Of a DNA stretch of 64,000 nt, positions 35,421 through 45,681 are shown piece by piece. The notes below the pieces were generated by a model. That model did no database searches. It saw nothing but the letters and a program-made list of their open reading frames with translations, and was not told the DNA's origin. Numbering within the stretch: the stretch's first letter is position 1; each line of letters starts with the position of its first letter. Source of the DNA: Pleurocapsa sp. PCC 7327 (lineage in GTDB: Bacteria > Cyanobacteriota > Cyanobacteriia > Cyanobacteriales > Microcystaceae); contig NC_019689.1 in NCBI RefSeq assembly GCF_000317025.1, positions 1,899,501-1,963,500 on the forward strand. The letters run 5' to 3'. Made by a program: the position numbers and the translations under genes.

Positions 35421-36467
35421 TCATTTTCCCTGCATTTCTTTAATATCAAATAAACTAATCAACACTCCAGCAAGCGGAATTGATAGGAAAACCCCCACCA
35501 ATCCGGCGACTCTAGCTCCTACTAATAGAGCAAAGAACATAAAGACTGGATTCATATTAATCGAGCCTTGCATAATGCGAGGCATCAGTAAATTCTCCTC
35601 GACTTGTTGTAGCAAAATGCAACCGACTAATACTTGAAGAGAGAGCCAAATTCCTTGAGGCAATGCAATTATAGAAACTAAACTAATTCCAATCGTGGCT
35701 CCAATACCGGGAATGAGATCGAATACGCCCGCGATCGCGGCTAATAGCAATGCATAGGGCAAGTCTATGATTATAAATACAATATATACGGAGACTCCAA
35801 AGAAAATTGATAATAGCAAACGTCCCCAAAAAAAGCCCAAAAAGTTATATTGGATTGCCTCATTTAATTCTTGACGAATGCGATCGGGAAAAGCTTTGAG
35901 TACAAAATTCCAAACCCGCTTGCCATCTAACAACATGAAAAAGGCCACAACGGCAATGATAATCAGATCGATTAGATTAGATACTAAACCATGAAGAGTG
36001 GCTAAACCCGCTCCAATTCCTGCTGTTGCCTGCTCTCGCACTTGTGCTTCAAGTGCCTCAAAATCTACTTGAAAATTCCAATTATTCAGCGTCTCTTGTA
36101 TTTTTTCTAATAAGGAAATAATAAACTCCAGAAATTGAGGAGCTTGGCTCAGTAATTGTTCTGCCTGAGAAAGAATCGCAAAACCAATAGTAGCGATTAA
36201 TCCTACTAAAATCAGCAAACTCAGTAAAAAAACTAGAAGAACTGATATGCTGCGCGGTAAAAAACGAGAAACCCACTGCACGGGATAATTGAGTAAAAAA
36301 GCGACAATGGCAGCAAAAATAAAAATGATAATGACTGTTTCAAAATAAGCTAAAACTTGGATAATAGCCCAACCAAAAGCGAAGAGTAATAAATAGCGAA
36401 TTAACTTGGAATGATTCAATTGCTTCCAATAGTTTTCCCAAAATTTTTTTAAATTTGGTTCGTTCAC
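35421..36467 (-). CDS. AI-2E family transporter
   Basis: Polytopic membrane protein of 348 residues from the AI-2 exporter (PerM/YdiK) superfamily. It has about eight spans arranged as in the family: N-terminal pair (LLLFAFGWAIIQVLAYFETVIIIFIFAAIVAFLLNYPVQWVSRFLPRSISVLLVFLLSLL), a long amphipathic middle (QAEQLLSQAPQFLEFIISLLEKIQETLNNW), and a C-terminal block with PYALLLAAIAGVFDLIPGIGATIG and the family signature NMNPVFMFFALLVGARVAGLVGVFLSIPLAGVL. The substrate is not known; members export AI-2 or other small molecules, or exchange Na+/H+. Confidence 0.88.
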   Translation of the reverse strand: MNEPNLKKFWENYWKQLNHSKLIRYLLLFAFGWAIIQVLAYFETVIIIFIFAAIVAFLLNYPVQWVSRFLPRSISVLLVFLLSLLILVGLIATIGFAILSQAEQLLSQAPQFLEFIISLLEKIQETLNNWNFQVDFEALEAQVREQATAGIGAGLATLHGLVSNLIDLIIIAVVAFFMLLDGKRVWNFVLKAFPDRIRQELNEAIQYNFLGFFWGRLLLSIFFGVSVYIVFIIIDLPYALLLAAIAGVFDLIPGIGATIGISLVSIIALPQGIWLSLQVLVGCILLQQVEENLLMPRIMQGSINMNPVFMFFALLVGARVAGLVGVFLSIPLAGVLISLFDIKEMQGK

Positions 36468-36670
36468 AAAATACTAACAGCAAACTTAAACAGCTATTTT
36501 TAAGTCTTAATCTTATCAGATTACTGGCTCAACTTTATCTGTCAATAGAAAGAAAAAACGTTTTTCTTCAATTTCGGATCAGTTGCTGTAGAAGAATAGT
36601 TTTGTTTTTATGAGATCGTGCACAATACTATCCCTCCATCAGCAACGAGTTTTATAAAATTTCTTCTATC

Positions 36671-37300
36671 TTAGAGAAGATTGGCAGGAGGATTTTCGGG
36701 AACCACCCACAAGTAAATGGTTCTACCACCTATTTGTACGGTGCGTTCTGGTTTCCACTCGCCCATATCGAAGGCGTGAGAAACAATGCGGGTACCCGGT
36801 TTGAGTTCTTGAAGCAATCTGGGTCGAAGTTTCACGTTAAGTTCGGGAAGCAGGTAAAGCGTTACGACGGTCGCCTCGCTGAAGTCTGCCTGGAAAAGGT
36901 CTTGTTGTCGGAACTGGACTTTGTCAGTTACACCGGCTTCTTTAGCGTTTTCGTTTGCTTCTTGGATGCGTTGTGGGTTAATCTCAATACCAACGCTGCG
37001 CGTGCCATATTTTTGTGCTGCCGCGATCGGAATTCGTCCGTCGCCGCTACCAAGGTCGTAAAGAACATCGTCACCCGTTACCTTGGCGAGTTCGAGCATT
37101 CCTTCTACGACTTCGGGAGGCGTTGGTACATAAACCACATCGGGTTCGCGTTCTGGGGTTTGAGCGTCAGGCGCTGTTTGCTGGGTTTGAGCGCTCGACG
37201 GAGCTTCAGCAAACTTCCGTGGTTGAGTGCATCCGACAAAAAAGAAGCTACCGAGACTTGCGCCAACGAGCAACAATTTGATACTACGTGGTAAGTGCAT
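36671..37300 (-). CDS. Class I SAM-dependent methyltransferase with lipoprotein-like N-terminus
   Basis: A 209-residue protein. The N-terminus has a basic stretch and hydrophobic core (LPRSIKLLLVGASLGSFFFVGC) ending in a Cys that could serve as a lipidation site, followed by a Gln/Pro linker. The methyltransferase core has motif I DVLYDLGSGDGRIPIAAAQKYG, GIEINPQRIQEANENAKEAGV, QQDLFQADFSEATVVTLYLLPELN and RIVSHAFDMGEW. The combination of an export signal with an AdoMet-dependent Rossmann fold is unusual, because AdoMet is cytosolic. The N-terminus may instead be a membrane anchor with cytosolic orientation. The substrate is unknown. Confidence 0.85.
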   Translation of the reverse strand: MHLPRSIKLLLVGASLGSFFFVGCTQPRKFAEAPSSAQTQQTAPDAQTPEREPDVVYVPTPPEVVEGMLELAKVTGDDVLYDLGSGDGRIPIAAAQKYGTRSVGIEINPQRIQEANENAKEAGVTDKVQFRQQDLFQADFSEATVVTLYLLPELNVKLRPRLLQELKPGTRIVSHAFDMGEWKPERTVQIGGRTIYLWVVPENPPANLL

Positions 37301-37332
37301 ATTACATTTCTCCGAATTAAATTAATTGTGGG

Positions 37333-38700
37333 TTAAGAGCGAGACTGAGAGCGCCCAGACCACAGCAACAGCGGAACGCCAGCGATCGCGACTGCCACGC
37401 CAATCAGCGCTCCGACATTAGTGAGAGCAAGGCTCGAATAAAGCAAATAACCGCAGATAAGGCAAAAAAGAATTGGCGTTAGCGGATAGAAGGGAACTCG
37501 AAACGGTCGTAATATCTGCGGTTCGCGGACGCGCAACACCAGCAACGACGCGGTTGTGAGCAGGAAAAAGAACCAAAAGGTGGGGGCTGTGTATTCCACC
37601 ATCGTCTCAAAGCCGTTGCGCGTGAAAGTTCCTAGTAAGACTAGCGCTAGGGAAATCGCTCCCTGCACTAGCAAGGCATTCGTTGGCGTACTGCTGCGCG
37701 GTTGCCAGCGTCCTAGAAAGATAAATAGCGAAAAATCTCTTCCCAAAGCGTAATTCGTGCGAGCGCCCGTGATAATGGTGGCATTGAGCGAGCCTAATGC
37801 AGAAATCGCAACCAGGAGGCTGATAAATACAACACCTGGTCTGTTGAGGACGCGACTCATTAAATCGGCGGCAACTGCTTCTGAATGTGCCATCCTTGCC
37901 AGACTTAACCCTCGGATATAAGCCAAATTGATTAGGAGATATATCGTTGTAATGATGCCGATACTCCAAAAGAGCGATCGCGCTAAGTTACGCCTGACAT
38001 CGCGTACCTCCGCCGAAATATAGGCGGCTTCGTTCCAGCCGCCGTAAGATAGCAGCACGAAAATCATAGCCAGCCCAAAATCCCTCTGGGATGGGGGTTC
38101 GGCAGGTGCAGCAGCACCAGAAGGAGCGGCAAAAGCCAAACCGGCGACAATAACTAACAATAAGCCAAGGACTTTGACAGCCGTTAGCCAATTCTGCGTC
38201 CACTTCCCCTGCTGGGTGCCAATTAGATTGAGTCCGGTCAAAATGGCTACGGCAAGCGCCCCGTAAAGCGAAGCGGAATGGTTTCCCAGGCGCAACAGTT
38301 GCGAAGCATAATCCCCAAACACGAAGGCTAAAAGCGCGATCGAACCAGTTTGAAGAACCGTCATCCGCGTCCAAGCAAACAGGAAAGCAATCTTGTTGCC
38401 AAAGGCACGCATCAGGTAATGGTAATTCCCGCCTGCATGGGGATAGGTCGTTGCCAATTCTGCATAGCACAGAGCGCCTATTAGCGAGATTCCACCGCCC
38501 AACAACCAAGTTAGCAATGCTATTTGGGCAGTTTCTGTATTCGCTGCAACCAGTGCTGGCGTCTCGAAAATGCCCGCGCCAATGACGATCCCGACAATGA
38601 TAGCAATGGCATCCGCGAAAGAAATTGCCCTTTTGGGTGTTGTTATCTCAGAAATAGCCGACGTGTAGTCTGTTGTGTTTTCGTTTCTAAGTTTGCTCAC
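37333..38700 (-). CDS. APC-family amino acid permease
   Basis: Twelve-span amino acid/polyamine/organocation transporter of 455 residues. The N-terminal span carries the GIVIGAGIFETPALVA unwound-helix motif. GGGISLIGALCYAELATTYPHAGGNYHYLMRAFGNKIAFLFAW is the conserved TM2-TM3 region, and SYGGWNEAAYISAEVRDVRRNLARSLFWSI is the family's TM6 and loop. All spans are in one frame. Its substrate is undetermined; similar proteins move neutral amino acids. It shares orientation with the OB-fold and methyltransferase genes. Confidence 0.9.
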   Translation of the reverse strand: MSKLRNENTTDYTSAISEITTPKRAISFADAIAIIVGIVIGAGIFETPALVAANTETAQIALLTWLLGGGISLIGALCYAELATTYPHAGGNYHYLMRAFGNKIAFLFAWTRMTVLQTGSIALLAFVFGDYASQLLRLGNHSASLYGALAVAILTGLNLIGTQQGKWTQNWLTAVKVLGLLLVIVAGLAFAAPSGAAAPAEPPSQRDFGLAMIFVLLSYGGWNEAAYISAEVRDVRRNLARSLFWSIGIITTIYLLINLAYIRGLSLARMAHSEAVAADLMSRVLNRPGVVFISLLVAISALGSLNATIITGARTNYALGRDFSLFIFLGRWQPRSSTPTNALLVQGAISLALVLLGTFTRNGFETMVEYTAPTFWFFFLLTTASLLVLRVREPQILRPFRVPFYPLTPILFCLICGYLLYSSLALTNVGALIGVAVAIAGVPLLLWSGRSQSRS

Positions 38701-38792
38701 TTTGTCCCCATTCGAGTCGAGTTACGGAGCGCAAAAGCTATAAACAGTAAAAAACTTAAGAAGATTGCGATCGCGCCATCTTTAAATAAAGT

Positions 38793-39206
38793 TTACCGTC
38801 TTGGTTTTGCAGGTTCGGGACGATCGCGGTTAGGTCTCCCTGCCCAAGGCGGCGGACCGTCGGCAGGACGAATTTCAATTGTAGAACCGTCAGCGCGGGT
38901 AATCGAAAAAGCGTTAAACTCACCACTTTTCTTACTCATTTCACCAGTCACAGTTACCTGTTCGCCCGGTTGGATGTCGATCTCGGGCCACCAGCGCGGT
39001 CCGGCATCGACAATGATTTCTCCGCTACCGTCGTCGAGAACAAAATCATTGCCAACAACCGACCTAACTTCACCAGATACGGTTATGCTACGGGAACGCT
39101 GTTGTAGCTCTTCAATTCGGGTAGTTTGCGCCCCTACAAAAGCTGGAATTGTCAGTGCAGAAATTGAGGCTAGCGCGATTGAAGCTACAAAAATTTTCCG
39201 ATTCAT
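38793..39206 (-). CDS. Secreted OB-fold protein
   Basis: 137 residues with a Sec signal peptide (KIFVASIALASISALTIPAFVGAQT), so periplasmic or external. The mature part contains VSGEVRSVVGNDFVLDDGSGEIIVDAGPRWWPEIDIQPGEQVTVTGEMSKKSGEFNAFSITRADGSTIEI, a five-strand OB-fold like the YgiW/BOF and related nucleic-acid- or oligosaccharide-binding periplasmic domains. The tail is Pro/Arg-rich (PPPWAGRPNRDRPEPAKPRR) and basic. A ligand is unknown. AGAGGT precedes the ATG. Transcribed with the APC permease orientation. Confidence 0.8.
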   Translation of the reverse strand: MNRKIFVASIALASISALTIPAFVGAQTTRIEELQQRSRSITVSGEVRSVVGNDFVLDDGSGEIIVDAGPRWWPEIDIQPGEQVTVTGEMSKKSGEFNAFSITRADGSTIEIRPADGPPPWAGRPNRDRPEPAKPRR

Positions 39207-39634
39207 AGATAATTAACCTCTTAAGTTTATTCTTTCCAGTTTTAGAGATAAAAATGACTACAAAATGACAACGAGACAGTTGAAAGAGAAGAAAGCTAAG
39301 AATGGTGCAAGATGTAAGAGAAAGCCGAGATCTTGCGTTTCTTGGCATACAATTACACAAGGAAGATATAAGACATACAGAGGAAATTCGCCAGAGTTCG
39401 CAATTCGCCATTAAAAAAGGGTACAAGTCCCCACCGATCGCAATTGCGAATTGGCGCGAATTGCCGCAAAGCGGCTCGATCTCCTCACAAATTCTTCAAA
39501 TTATCTTCTTATAATTTTTGTAGAACCTAAGAAAGTCAACAATGCGATCGGATTTCCCCTTCACTAAGTTAGAGGAAGCGCCGCCATCAAAAAACGTAGT
39601 ATCTCTAACCGACGACCTAAGCGAGGTCATTCTT
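39207..39634. other. 428-base intergenic region before uspA
   Basis: Contains several short inverted motifs around CGCAATTGCGAATTGGCG (about 39440-39460) and CGCAATTCGCCATT (about 39400), suggesting REP-like DNA. No convincing gene; a 70-residue plus-strand frame at 39302 has no family character. A GAGGT site for uspA is at 39622-39626. Confidence 0.45.
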
Positions 39635-40156
39635 ATGTTTAACAAAATTTTAGTTGCCTTAGATTGTTCTGAAACTAGCAAGCGCGCGTTTGATAAAGCA
39701 TTAGCGCTAGCCAAGGCGACCAATGCTTCCTTGCTGCTACTGCATGTTTTATCTCCAACCGATAAAGAGTATCCAGCTCCTGTTGATGAGGGCATGTATT
39801 CAAGCACGCGCAGGTTAGCGTGGAAATACTATACGCATAAGTGGGAAGAGTTTCAGCAAAAAAGATTTGATTTTTTGCGATCGCTTGCCGAGCAGGCAAA
39901 TAATCTTGGTATATCAGCCGAAGTAGCCCAAACTTTGGGCAATCCAGGTCGAATCATTTGTGAAGTAGCGCGAAATTGGCAAGCCGATTTGATTGTCGTT
40001 GGTCGTCGAGGTCGCAGAGGACTCTGCGAACTCTTACTAGGCAGTACTAGCAATTATGTCATTCATCATGCTCACTGTTCGATTTTGACGGTTCAAGGAC
40101 AGGTCGAGCCAGCTGTCGATCCTTGTCAGGAAAATACCTTAGCTACCGTAATGTAA
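39635..40156 (+). CDS. Universal stress protein (UspA family)
   Basis: A 173-residue universal stress protein. ATG 39635 follows GAGGT by eight bases and begins [22 protein letters not shown], the normal UspA start; an open frame extends 31 codons upstream without family character. The ATP-binding G-2x-G-9x-G(S/T) motif is present as [23 protein letters not shown], so the protein may bind [22 protein letters not shown] and [18 protein letters not shown] form an insertion typical of one cyanobacterial subgroup. It is followed 16 bases later by the UPF0182 gene, so cotranscription is likely. Confidence 0.88.
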   Translation: MFNKILVALDCSETSKRAFDKALALAKATNASLLLLHVLSPTDKEYPAPVDEGMYSSTRRLAWKYYTHKWEEFQQKRFDFLRSLAEQANNLGISAEVAQTLGNPGRIICEVARNWQADLIVVGRRGRRGLCELLLGSTSNYVIHHAHCSILTVQGQVEPAVDPCQENTLATVM

Positions 40157-40172
40157 ATCGAGCGAGAATTTC

Positions 40173-43109
40173 ATGCTCTGGAAACGTAGCTTTCGATTAG
40201 TCGCGCTACTCCTGGGATTATGGTTAGGCTTGGATTTAGCATGCAGCCTGGGGGCAGAAATTTTTTGGTTTAGGGAAGTCGATTATCTGCCAGTTTACTT
40301 ACTCAGGCTGATAACCAAAAGCGTGTTATGGATAGCCGTATTTGGCGTAACGGCTAGCTACCTGCTGGTCAATCTTTCCCTCGCGCAACGGCTTAAGTAT
40401 CCCAACCCATCAATGGGCGATTTCCGAAAGGGTCGCACAGAACAACAGAGGCGGCAATGGGAGAAGTATTCTTACCAAAAAACGCTCCACCCCCCAAAAC
40501 CTCTAAGATTGCACTGGCTGCTTTCCCTGTTGCTAAGTTTGGGGGTGCTAGTTGGGTTAATGTTGCTTCACTACGGTCAAATTGTTTTCAGTTATTGGTA
40601 TCCCGATCCTCAACAAGCCCATGTCACCGCACTCATTCCCGCCCGACTTCGACCCGAAACCATCTGGCAGCTTGGAAGCCAATTAAGTTCTCAGGGTTGG
40701 TATCTCGTGGCGATCGCGGGGTTGGCGATCGCCATACTTATCTATCCTCGTTTCTTGCTCTATGCGATCGCGGTGGTGCTGAGTCTACTGCTGGGATCGA
40801 TCTTATCCGAACATTGGGATAAAGTCTTACAATATTTTCGCCCGACACCTTTTGGGGCTAGCGAGGCTGTATTTGGTACAGATATCAGCTTTTATGTATT
40901 TACTTTGCCTGTATGGGAATTGCTCGAACTTTGGCTAACGGGATTAACGTTATATGGGTTCGTTGCCGTCCTTTTAGTTTATCTATTATCGGGAGATAGT
41001 CTCAGTCAAGGGCGTTTTCCTGGGTTTTCAAAGGAGCAACAACGCCATCTATGCGGAGTAGGCGGCTGTTTGATGCTAGTAATTGCCTTCGGCTTTTGGC
41101 TTAGTCGCTACGAATTACTCTATTCAGCGCGAGGCGTATCCTATGGCGCTAGCTATACCGACGTGACGGCACAGCTGCCAGCCAATACGCTCCTGAGTAT
41201 CCTAGCGCTAGCGATCGCGCTTAACCAGTTTTGGTACGCGCTCTTTTCCGTGCGTGGGGCTTCTAGCCGCAGGTTGATCTTCCACGAACTGGGGATTTAC
41301 CTAGTACTGGCGATCGTCATTGGCGCAGCCCTACCTACTGCCGTGCAATATTTGGTCGTCCAACCCAACGAATTAGAACGAGAGCAACCTTATATCGAGC
41401 GCACCATTGCCCTGACTCGACAAGCATTCGCTCTCAACAATATCGACGCCCAAAGTTTCGATCCCCAAGGACAACTCACCCAAGCGGATCTAAAAGCAAA
41501 CGACCTAACGATTCGCAATATTCGCCTTTGGGATCAGCGACCGCTTCTAGAAACCAACCGACAGCTGCAACAAATCCGCCTCTACTACCGCTTCCCAGAT
41601 GCCGATATCGATCGCTATAGCTTTGCTAAAGAGAAACCAGAAAACAAAAAGACCGAACAGCGACAGGTTCTGATCGCCGCACGGGAACTAGACTACAGCG
41701 CCGTGCCCCAGCAGGCTCAAACCTGGGTAAACCGTCACCTCATCTATACCCACGGTTATGGCTTTACCCTCTCTCCGGTGAATACAGTCGCTCCTGGCGG
41801 GTTGCCCGAATATTTTGTTAAGGATATCGGCGTGGGCGAGCAGGGTTCGCTGACGGTTTCTAGCGAGGCAGTGCGCGACGCGATTCCGATTGGCAAACCT
41901 CGAATTTACTACGGTCAGATTACTAACAACTATGTGATGACTGGAACCAGCGTCAGAGAGCTGGACTATCCCAGCGGCAGCGAAAATGTGTACAATACCT
42001 ACGACGGTCGCGGTGGAATTAACATTGGCTCTCTATGGCGGAGATTGCTGTTTGCCAAATATTTGAATGACTGGCGAATGGTGGTTACGCCCGAATTTCG
42101 ACCTGAAACGAAAGTTTTGTTCCGGCGCAACATTAATCAGCGCATTCGCGCGATCGCGCCTTTTCTTAGGTACGATCGCGACCCTTATCTAGTCGCAGCC
42201 GATCCGCAGCAGCCCGAAACCGAACCTCCAAGCTATCTCTATTGGATCGTCGATGCCTATACGACCAGCGATCGCTACCCCTATTCCGATCCTGTCAGTG
42301 AAGGCATCAACTATATTCGCAATTCCGTCAAAGTAGTCATCGATACCTACCACGGCTCCGTTGACTTCTACATTGCCGATGCCAGCGATCCGATTATTAC
42401 CACCTGGTCGAAGATTTTCCCCAATCTATTCAAACCGCTCGATGCCATGCCAGCTAGCCTCCGCCGCCACATTCGCTATCCTGTCGATTTCTTCAAGATT
42501 CAATCTGAGGAATTGATGACCTACCATATGACCGATCCCCAGGTTTTCTACAACCGGGAGGATCAGTGGCAGATTCCCACTGAAGTCTACGGCGATAAAC
42601 CTCAGTTGGTCGAGCCATATTACTTAATTACCAGTTTGCCAACCGTTCCTTTTGAAGAATTTATTTTGCTTCTCCCCTATACCCCCCGGCAACGAACGAA
42701 TTTAATTGCTTGGCTGGCAGCGCGTTCCGATGGCGAAAACTACGGTAGATTATTGCTGTATATCTTTCCCAAGCAGCGTCTGGTTTATGGACCCGAACAA
42801 ATCGAGGCTCGGATTAACCAAGATCCGGTCATTTCTCAACAAATTTCACTCTGGAATCGCCAAGGTTCTAGAACCATTCAGGGCAATCTTTTGATAATTC
42901 CGATCGAGCAATCTCTGCTTTATGTAGAACCGCTCTATCTGGAAGCCACTCAGAATAGCTTGCCAACGCTAGTCAGGGTAATCGTCGCCTACGAAAACCG
43001 CATCGTCATGGCACAAACCCTCGAACAGTCATTACAAGCGATTTTTGAGGAAGAAGAAACACCTCCTCCTATCGTCCGTCCCGTCGAGGAGCCAGCCGCA
43101 GTCCCGTAA
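40173..43109 (+). CDS. UPF0182 family large membrane protein
   Basis: A 978-residue protein of the widespread UPF0182 family. The N-terminal third holds about seven membrane spans ([58 protein letters not shown] and others). The long extracytoplasmic C-terminal region contains landmark segments [72 protein letters not shown] and [19 protein letters not shown]. The function is unknown. The reading frame is complete and intact. Confidence 0.93.
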   Translation: MLWKRSFRLVALLLGLWLGLDLACSLGAEIFWFREVDYLPVYLLRLITKSVLWIAVFGVTASYLLVNLSLAQRLKYPNPSMGDFRKGRTEQQRRQWEKYSYQKTLHPPKPLRLHWLLSLLLSLGVLVGLMLLHYGQIVFSYWYPDPQQAHVTALIPARLRPETIWQLGSQLSSQGWYLVAIAGLAIAILIYPRFLLYAIAVVLSLLLGSILSEHWDKVLQYFRPTPFGASEAVFGTDISFYVFTLPVWELLELWLTGLTLYGFVAVLLVYLLSGDSLSQGRFPGFSKEQQRHLCGVGGCLMLVIAFGFWLSRYELLYSARGVSYGASYTDVTAQLPANTLLSILALAIALNQFWYALFSVRGASSRRLIFHELGIYLVLAIVIGAALPTAVQYLVVQPNELEREQPYIERTIALTRQAFALNNIDAQSFDPQGQLTQADLKANDLTIRNIRLWDQRPLLETNRQLQQIRLYYRFPDADIDRYSFAKEKPENKKTEQRQVLIAARELDYSAVPQQAQTWVNRHLIYTHGYGFTLSPVNTVAPGGLPEYFVKDIGVGEQGSLTVSSEAVRDAIPIGKPRIYYGQITNNYVMTGTSVRELDYPSGSENVYNTYDGRGGINIGSLWRRLLFAKYLNDWRMVVTPEFRPETKVLFRRNINQRIRAIAPFLRYDRDPYLVAADPQQPETEPPSYLYWIVDAYTTSDRYPYSDPVSEGINYIRNSVKVVIDTYHGSVDFYIADASDPIITTWSKIFPNLFKPLDAMPASLRRHIRYPVDFFKIQSEELMTYHMTDPQVFYNREDQWQIPTEVYGDKPQLVEPYYLITSLPTVPFEEFILLLPYTPRQRTNLIAWLAARSDGENYGRLLLYIFPKQRLVYGPEQIEARINQDPVISQQISLWNRQGSRTIQGNLLIIPIEQSLLYVEPLYLEATQNSLPTLVRVIVAYENRIVMAQTLEQSLQAIFEEEETPPPIVRPVEEPAAVP

Positions 43110-43139
43110 TTTCTTCAATATAATATGGCTGCTATTTAA

Positions 43140-43394
43140 ATGGATGTCTCTTCTTTAGTCCAAATTCTTGTCATTCTCTTGCTCGTTGCCACTGGCGTAG
43201 GTCTTTTACCGCGATGGTTGCGAGTTCCTTACGTTACAGGGTTAGTTTTGGCAGGTTTGCCGATTACTGAGGTATTGTCTCGTCGGATTGGTTTAGAGCC
43301 TTCATTAGTTCTGAATCTTTTCCTGCCAATTTTAATCTTTGAAGCTGCTATTAATACGCTAGCTTTGGTGTTAATACGCTTATTTTTCTGCTAA
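43140..43394 (+). pseudogene. Truncated CPA1 Na+/H+ antiporter (N-terminal fragment)
   Basis: N-terminal 74 or so residues of a cation/proton antiporter: LVQILVILLLVATGVGLLPRWLRVPYVTGLVLAGLPIT, EPSLVLNLFLPILIFEAAINT. The last identity is in the FEAAINT block. Then ten unrelated residues (LALVLIRLFFC) lead to TAA 43392. The junction lies between two direct TTAATACGCT repeats (about 43350 and 43370), suggesting microhomology-mediated deletion. The remaining 400 or so residues are not found downstream. Confidence 0.75.
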
Positions 43395-43492
43395 TTGGCA
43401 TAAACCAGATATTCTTCAAAGCTTTGAAACTGACGTTTCACCTGAATCATGATGTTAACCTGTGATGCTTGTAGTAGCTTGCCTTTATTCAT
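43391..43492 (-). pseudogene. Possible N-terminal fragment of a Uma2-like protein
   Basis: A 33-codon frame reading MIQVKRQFQSFEEYLVYAN from an internal ATG, then TAG. The F-x-S-F-E-E-Y-L motif resembles the N-terminus of Uma2/DUF820 family endonuclease-fold proteins, which normally continue with a D-G-T-D-x-RYEL segment. That segment is absent. A weak assignment for a short relic. Confidence 0.3.
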
Positions 43493-43520
43493 AGGTATTA
43501 AGAAGCGATCGCTCATTTAG

Positions 43521-43831
43521 TGAGACTTTTAATCATTTTGCCAGGGCTAATCCAAGAAATTCCCTGATGGAAAGCACTACTAATCAAAACAGCCTCAACT
43601 ACAGGCTCAGAAACTTCTGTTCGAGCTACCCACTCGACGATAAAGCTGGCTCCTAAACCTCCACTCGTGTCGCTACCATCTATAACGAAATCTGTAGAAG
43701 CCAGCGCTGAAAAGTTGAATGGGGCGATCTAAATACTGCCTTACCAATTTCCCAGCCAAATCATTGTAGCGGACAGAAGTAACGACGATTGGGTTAGGAA
43801 TTAATTCCTCGGCGGTTGTTGCTCGTTTGAT
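43521..43831 (-). pseudogene. Frameshifted fragment of an unidentified gene
   Basis: Two collinear peptide pieces in different frames. The first reads TAEELIPNPIVVTSVRYNDLAGKLVRQYLDRPIQLFSAG. The second reads DFVIDGSDTSGGLGASFIVEWVARTEVSEPVVEAVLISSAFHQGISWIS and ends at TGA near 43521. A frameshift near 43700 joins them. I do not recognise the family. The compositional quality (GGLGASF, VVEAV) says it was once coding. It lies between the antiporter relic and gltX, so this interval is a graveyard of several relics. Confidence 0.5.
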
Positions 43832-45277
43832 TTAAATCTGGCTTAGCGCTTGTTGCAAGCGGCTTTTATCCCAGCCCTTCTGATTTAGCAACAGCCAAGA
43901 TTGAATCAGATCGGGACCTTGCAATTCTCCCATCAATGCTGCCCGCAGCGATTTCATCACCAATCCTTTTTTCACGTTTTGGGCTTTTGTAACGCGATCG
44001 ACGATTTCTTTAGCATTCGCTTCGCTGAGATCGGGTTGAATTGCTTCTAGTACGGCTTTGATAACCTCGGCTACCCCGGCTAGCTTTAACTGAGAGATAG
44101 CTTCATCGCTATACTTAACCGACTCTCCAAACAGCAAGCGACTTTCCTTGGGGGCATCGGCTAGGCGAGTCAAACTTCCTGCTATTAATGCTGTTAGTTG
44201 TTCTAACCAAGCGCGATCGCTTTCGGGATCGAATTGATATCCTGCTTCTTGCCAGTAGGGAATCAGCAAGTCAACCAATTTATCGGCTGGCATTTTATGA
44301 AGGTATTGACTGTTGAGCCAATCTAACTTGTTCCAGTCAAATTTTGCCCCAGCTTTATTGACTCGCTCTAGGCTGAATTGTTCTGCTGCTTCGGAGAGAG
44401 TAAAGATTTCCTGAGTTGCATCCGGCGGCGTCCAACCAAGCAAGGTCATATAATTTGCCATTGCTTCGGGCAAGAAACCCATTTTCTTGAAATCATCGAT
44501 AGAAGTCACCCCATCGCGCTTGGATAGCTTACGCCCTTCTTGATTCAAAATAAGTGGCGTATGGGCAAATTCCGGTACGGTTGCCCCTAATGCTTCGTAG
44601 AGCAAAATCTGTTTTGGGGTATTGGCAATGTGATCCTCGCCTCGGATGACGTGGGTAATCTGCATATCGATGTCATCCACGACTACCGCTAGATTGTAAA
44701 GAGGCTGACCGAATGCTTCCCCTTCCTTCTCGGCAGCGCGGGCAATCACCATATCGCCGCCGAGATCCCTACCTTTCCAGACAACTTTACCCCGGATTAA
44801 ATCGTTCCAAGCAATCTCGCGATCGTCTTCTATTTTGAAGCGAATCACGGGTTTGCGTCCCTGGGCTTCAAATTCTGCTCGTTGTTCTTCGGTTAAGTTG
44901 CGATCGCGATTATCATAACGAGGGGCTTGTTTTCTTGCGATTTGCTCTTCTCGCATCTTATCGAGTTCTTCGGGTGTGGTATAACTGCGATAGGCTAACC
45001 CTTTATCGAGAAGCGTTTGAATTGCTTGGCGATAGAGATCGAGGCGTTGGGTTTGGAAAAACGGCCCTTCATCCCAGTTCAGCCCTAGCCAAATCAGTCC
45101 CGATTTGATGTTTTCAGTATATTCTGGGCGCGATCGCTCTAAATCCGTATCTTCTATCCTCAGAATAAACTTCCCGCCGTGATGGCGGGCAAATAGCCAG
45201 TTGAAGACTGCCGTTCTGGCTGTCCCAATGTGTAAATTGCCTGTCGGACTGGGCGCGATGCGAACTCTAACCGTCAC
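43832..45277 (-). CDS. gltX: Glutamyl-tRNA synthetase
   Basis: Class I aminoacyl-tRNA synthetase of 481 residues charging tRNA-Glu, needed for protein synthesis and, in cyanobacteria, tetrapyrrole synthesis. The HIGH-type motif is [19 protein letters not shown] and KMSKS is [10 protein letters not shown]. Insertions and anticodon-binding segments ([67 protein letters not shown]) are typical. It is a non-discriminating type by general cyanobacterial precedent, which the sequence does not decide. The gene is intact. Confidence 0.97.
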   Translation of the reverse strand: MTVRVRIAPSPTGNLHIGTARTAVFNWLFARHHGGKFILRIEDTDLERSRPEYTENIKSGLIWLGLNWDEGPFFQTQRLDLYRQAIQTLLDKGLAYRSYTTPEELDKMREEQIARKQAPRYDNRDRNLTEEQRAEFEAQGRKPVIRFKIEDDREIAWNDLIRGKVVWKGRDLGGDMVIARAAEKEGEAFGQPLYNLAVVVDDIDMQITHVIRGEDHIANTPKQILLYEALGATVPEFAHTPLILNQEGRKLSKRDGVTSIDDFKKMGFLPEAMANYMTLLGWTPPDATQEIFTLSEAAEQFSLERVNKAGAKFDWNKLDWLNSQYLHKMPADKLVDLLIPYWQEAGYQFDPESDRAWLEQLTALIAGSLTRLADAPKESRLLFGESVKYSDEAISQLKLAGVAEVIKAVLEAIQPDLSEANAKEIVDRVTKAQNVKKGLVMKSLRAALMGELQGPDLIQSWLLLNQKGWDKSRLQQALSQI

Positions 45278-45396
45278 GAAATACCCCTCTTAAATAAACT
45301 TTTATTTAGCCTGCAATTTTCTATTCTAATTAATGTTGTTGGTTAGGAATTAGTGGTTGGTCGAAACCCAACTATCCACTAACTAATAACCACTTC

Positions 45397-45678
45397 TTAT
45401 CTTTTTACTCCAAATCCTCTCAATCCTTCTGGTTCGCCCATCTCGACAGTAACATTTTGAACGACAGCAGCCGACGGTCCCCGACGGCACCAGCGAATCA
45501 TTTCTTCGACTGCCGCTTTTTCTCCTTCAAAAACAGCTTCCACTCTGCCGTCGGGAAGATTGCGCACCCAGCCATTAAGTCCTAATTTTTCTGCCCGATC
45601 TACGGTTGAGTAGCGATACCCAACCCCTTGAACGAGTCCAGAAACCAAAACATGGGCGCGGATTATCTTCTCCGACAT
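45397..45678 (-). CDS. acyP: Acylphosphatase
   Basis: 93-residue ferredoxin-fold enzyme hydrolysing carboxyl-phosphate bonds. The catalytic loop GLVQGVGYR holds the phosphate-binding Arg, and GWVRNLPDGRVEAVFEGEKAAVEEM holds the catalytic Asn. The family's GPSAAVV segment follows. Its stop lies upstream of gltX by about 120 bases, and its start is four bases from the HdrB-like gene end, so the latter two are probably cotranscribed. Confidence 0.94.
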   Translation of the reverse strand: MSEKIIRAHVLVSGLVQGVGYRYSTVDRAEKLGLNGWVRNLPDGRVEAVFEGEKAAVEEMIRWCRRGPSAAVVQNVTVEMGEPEGLRGFGVKR

Positions 45679-45681
45679 CGA

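Noticed and set aside
39302-39514. 70-residue plus-strand open frame before uspA
   Set aside because: Sequence consists of repeat-like palindromic DNA; no family, no ribosome-binding site.
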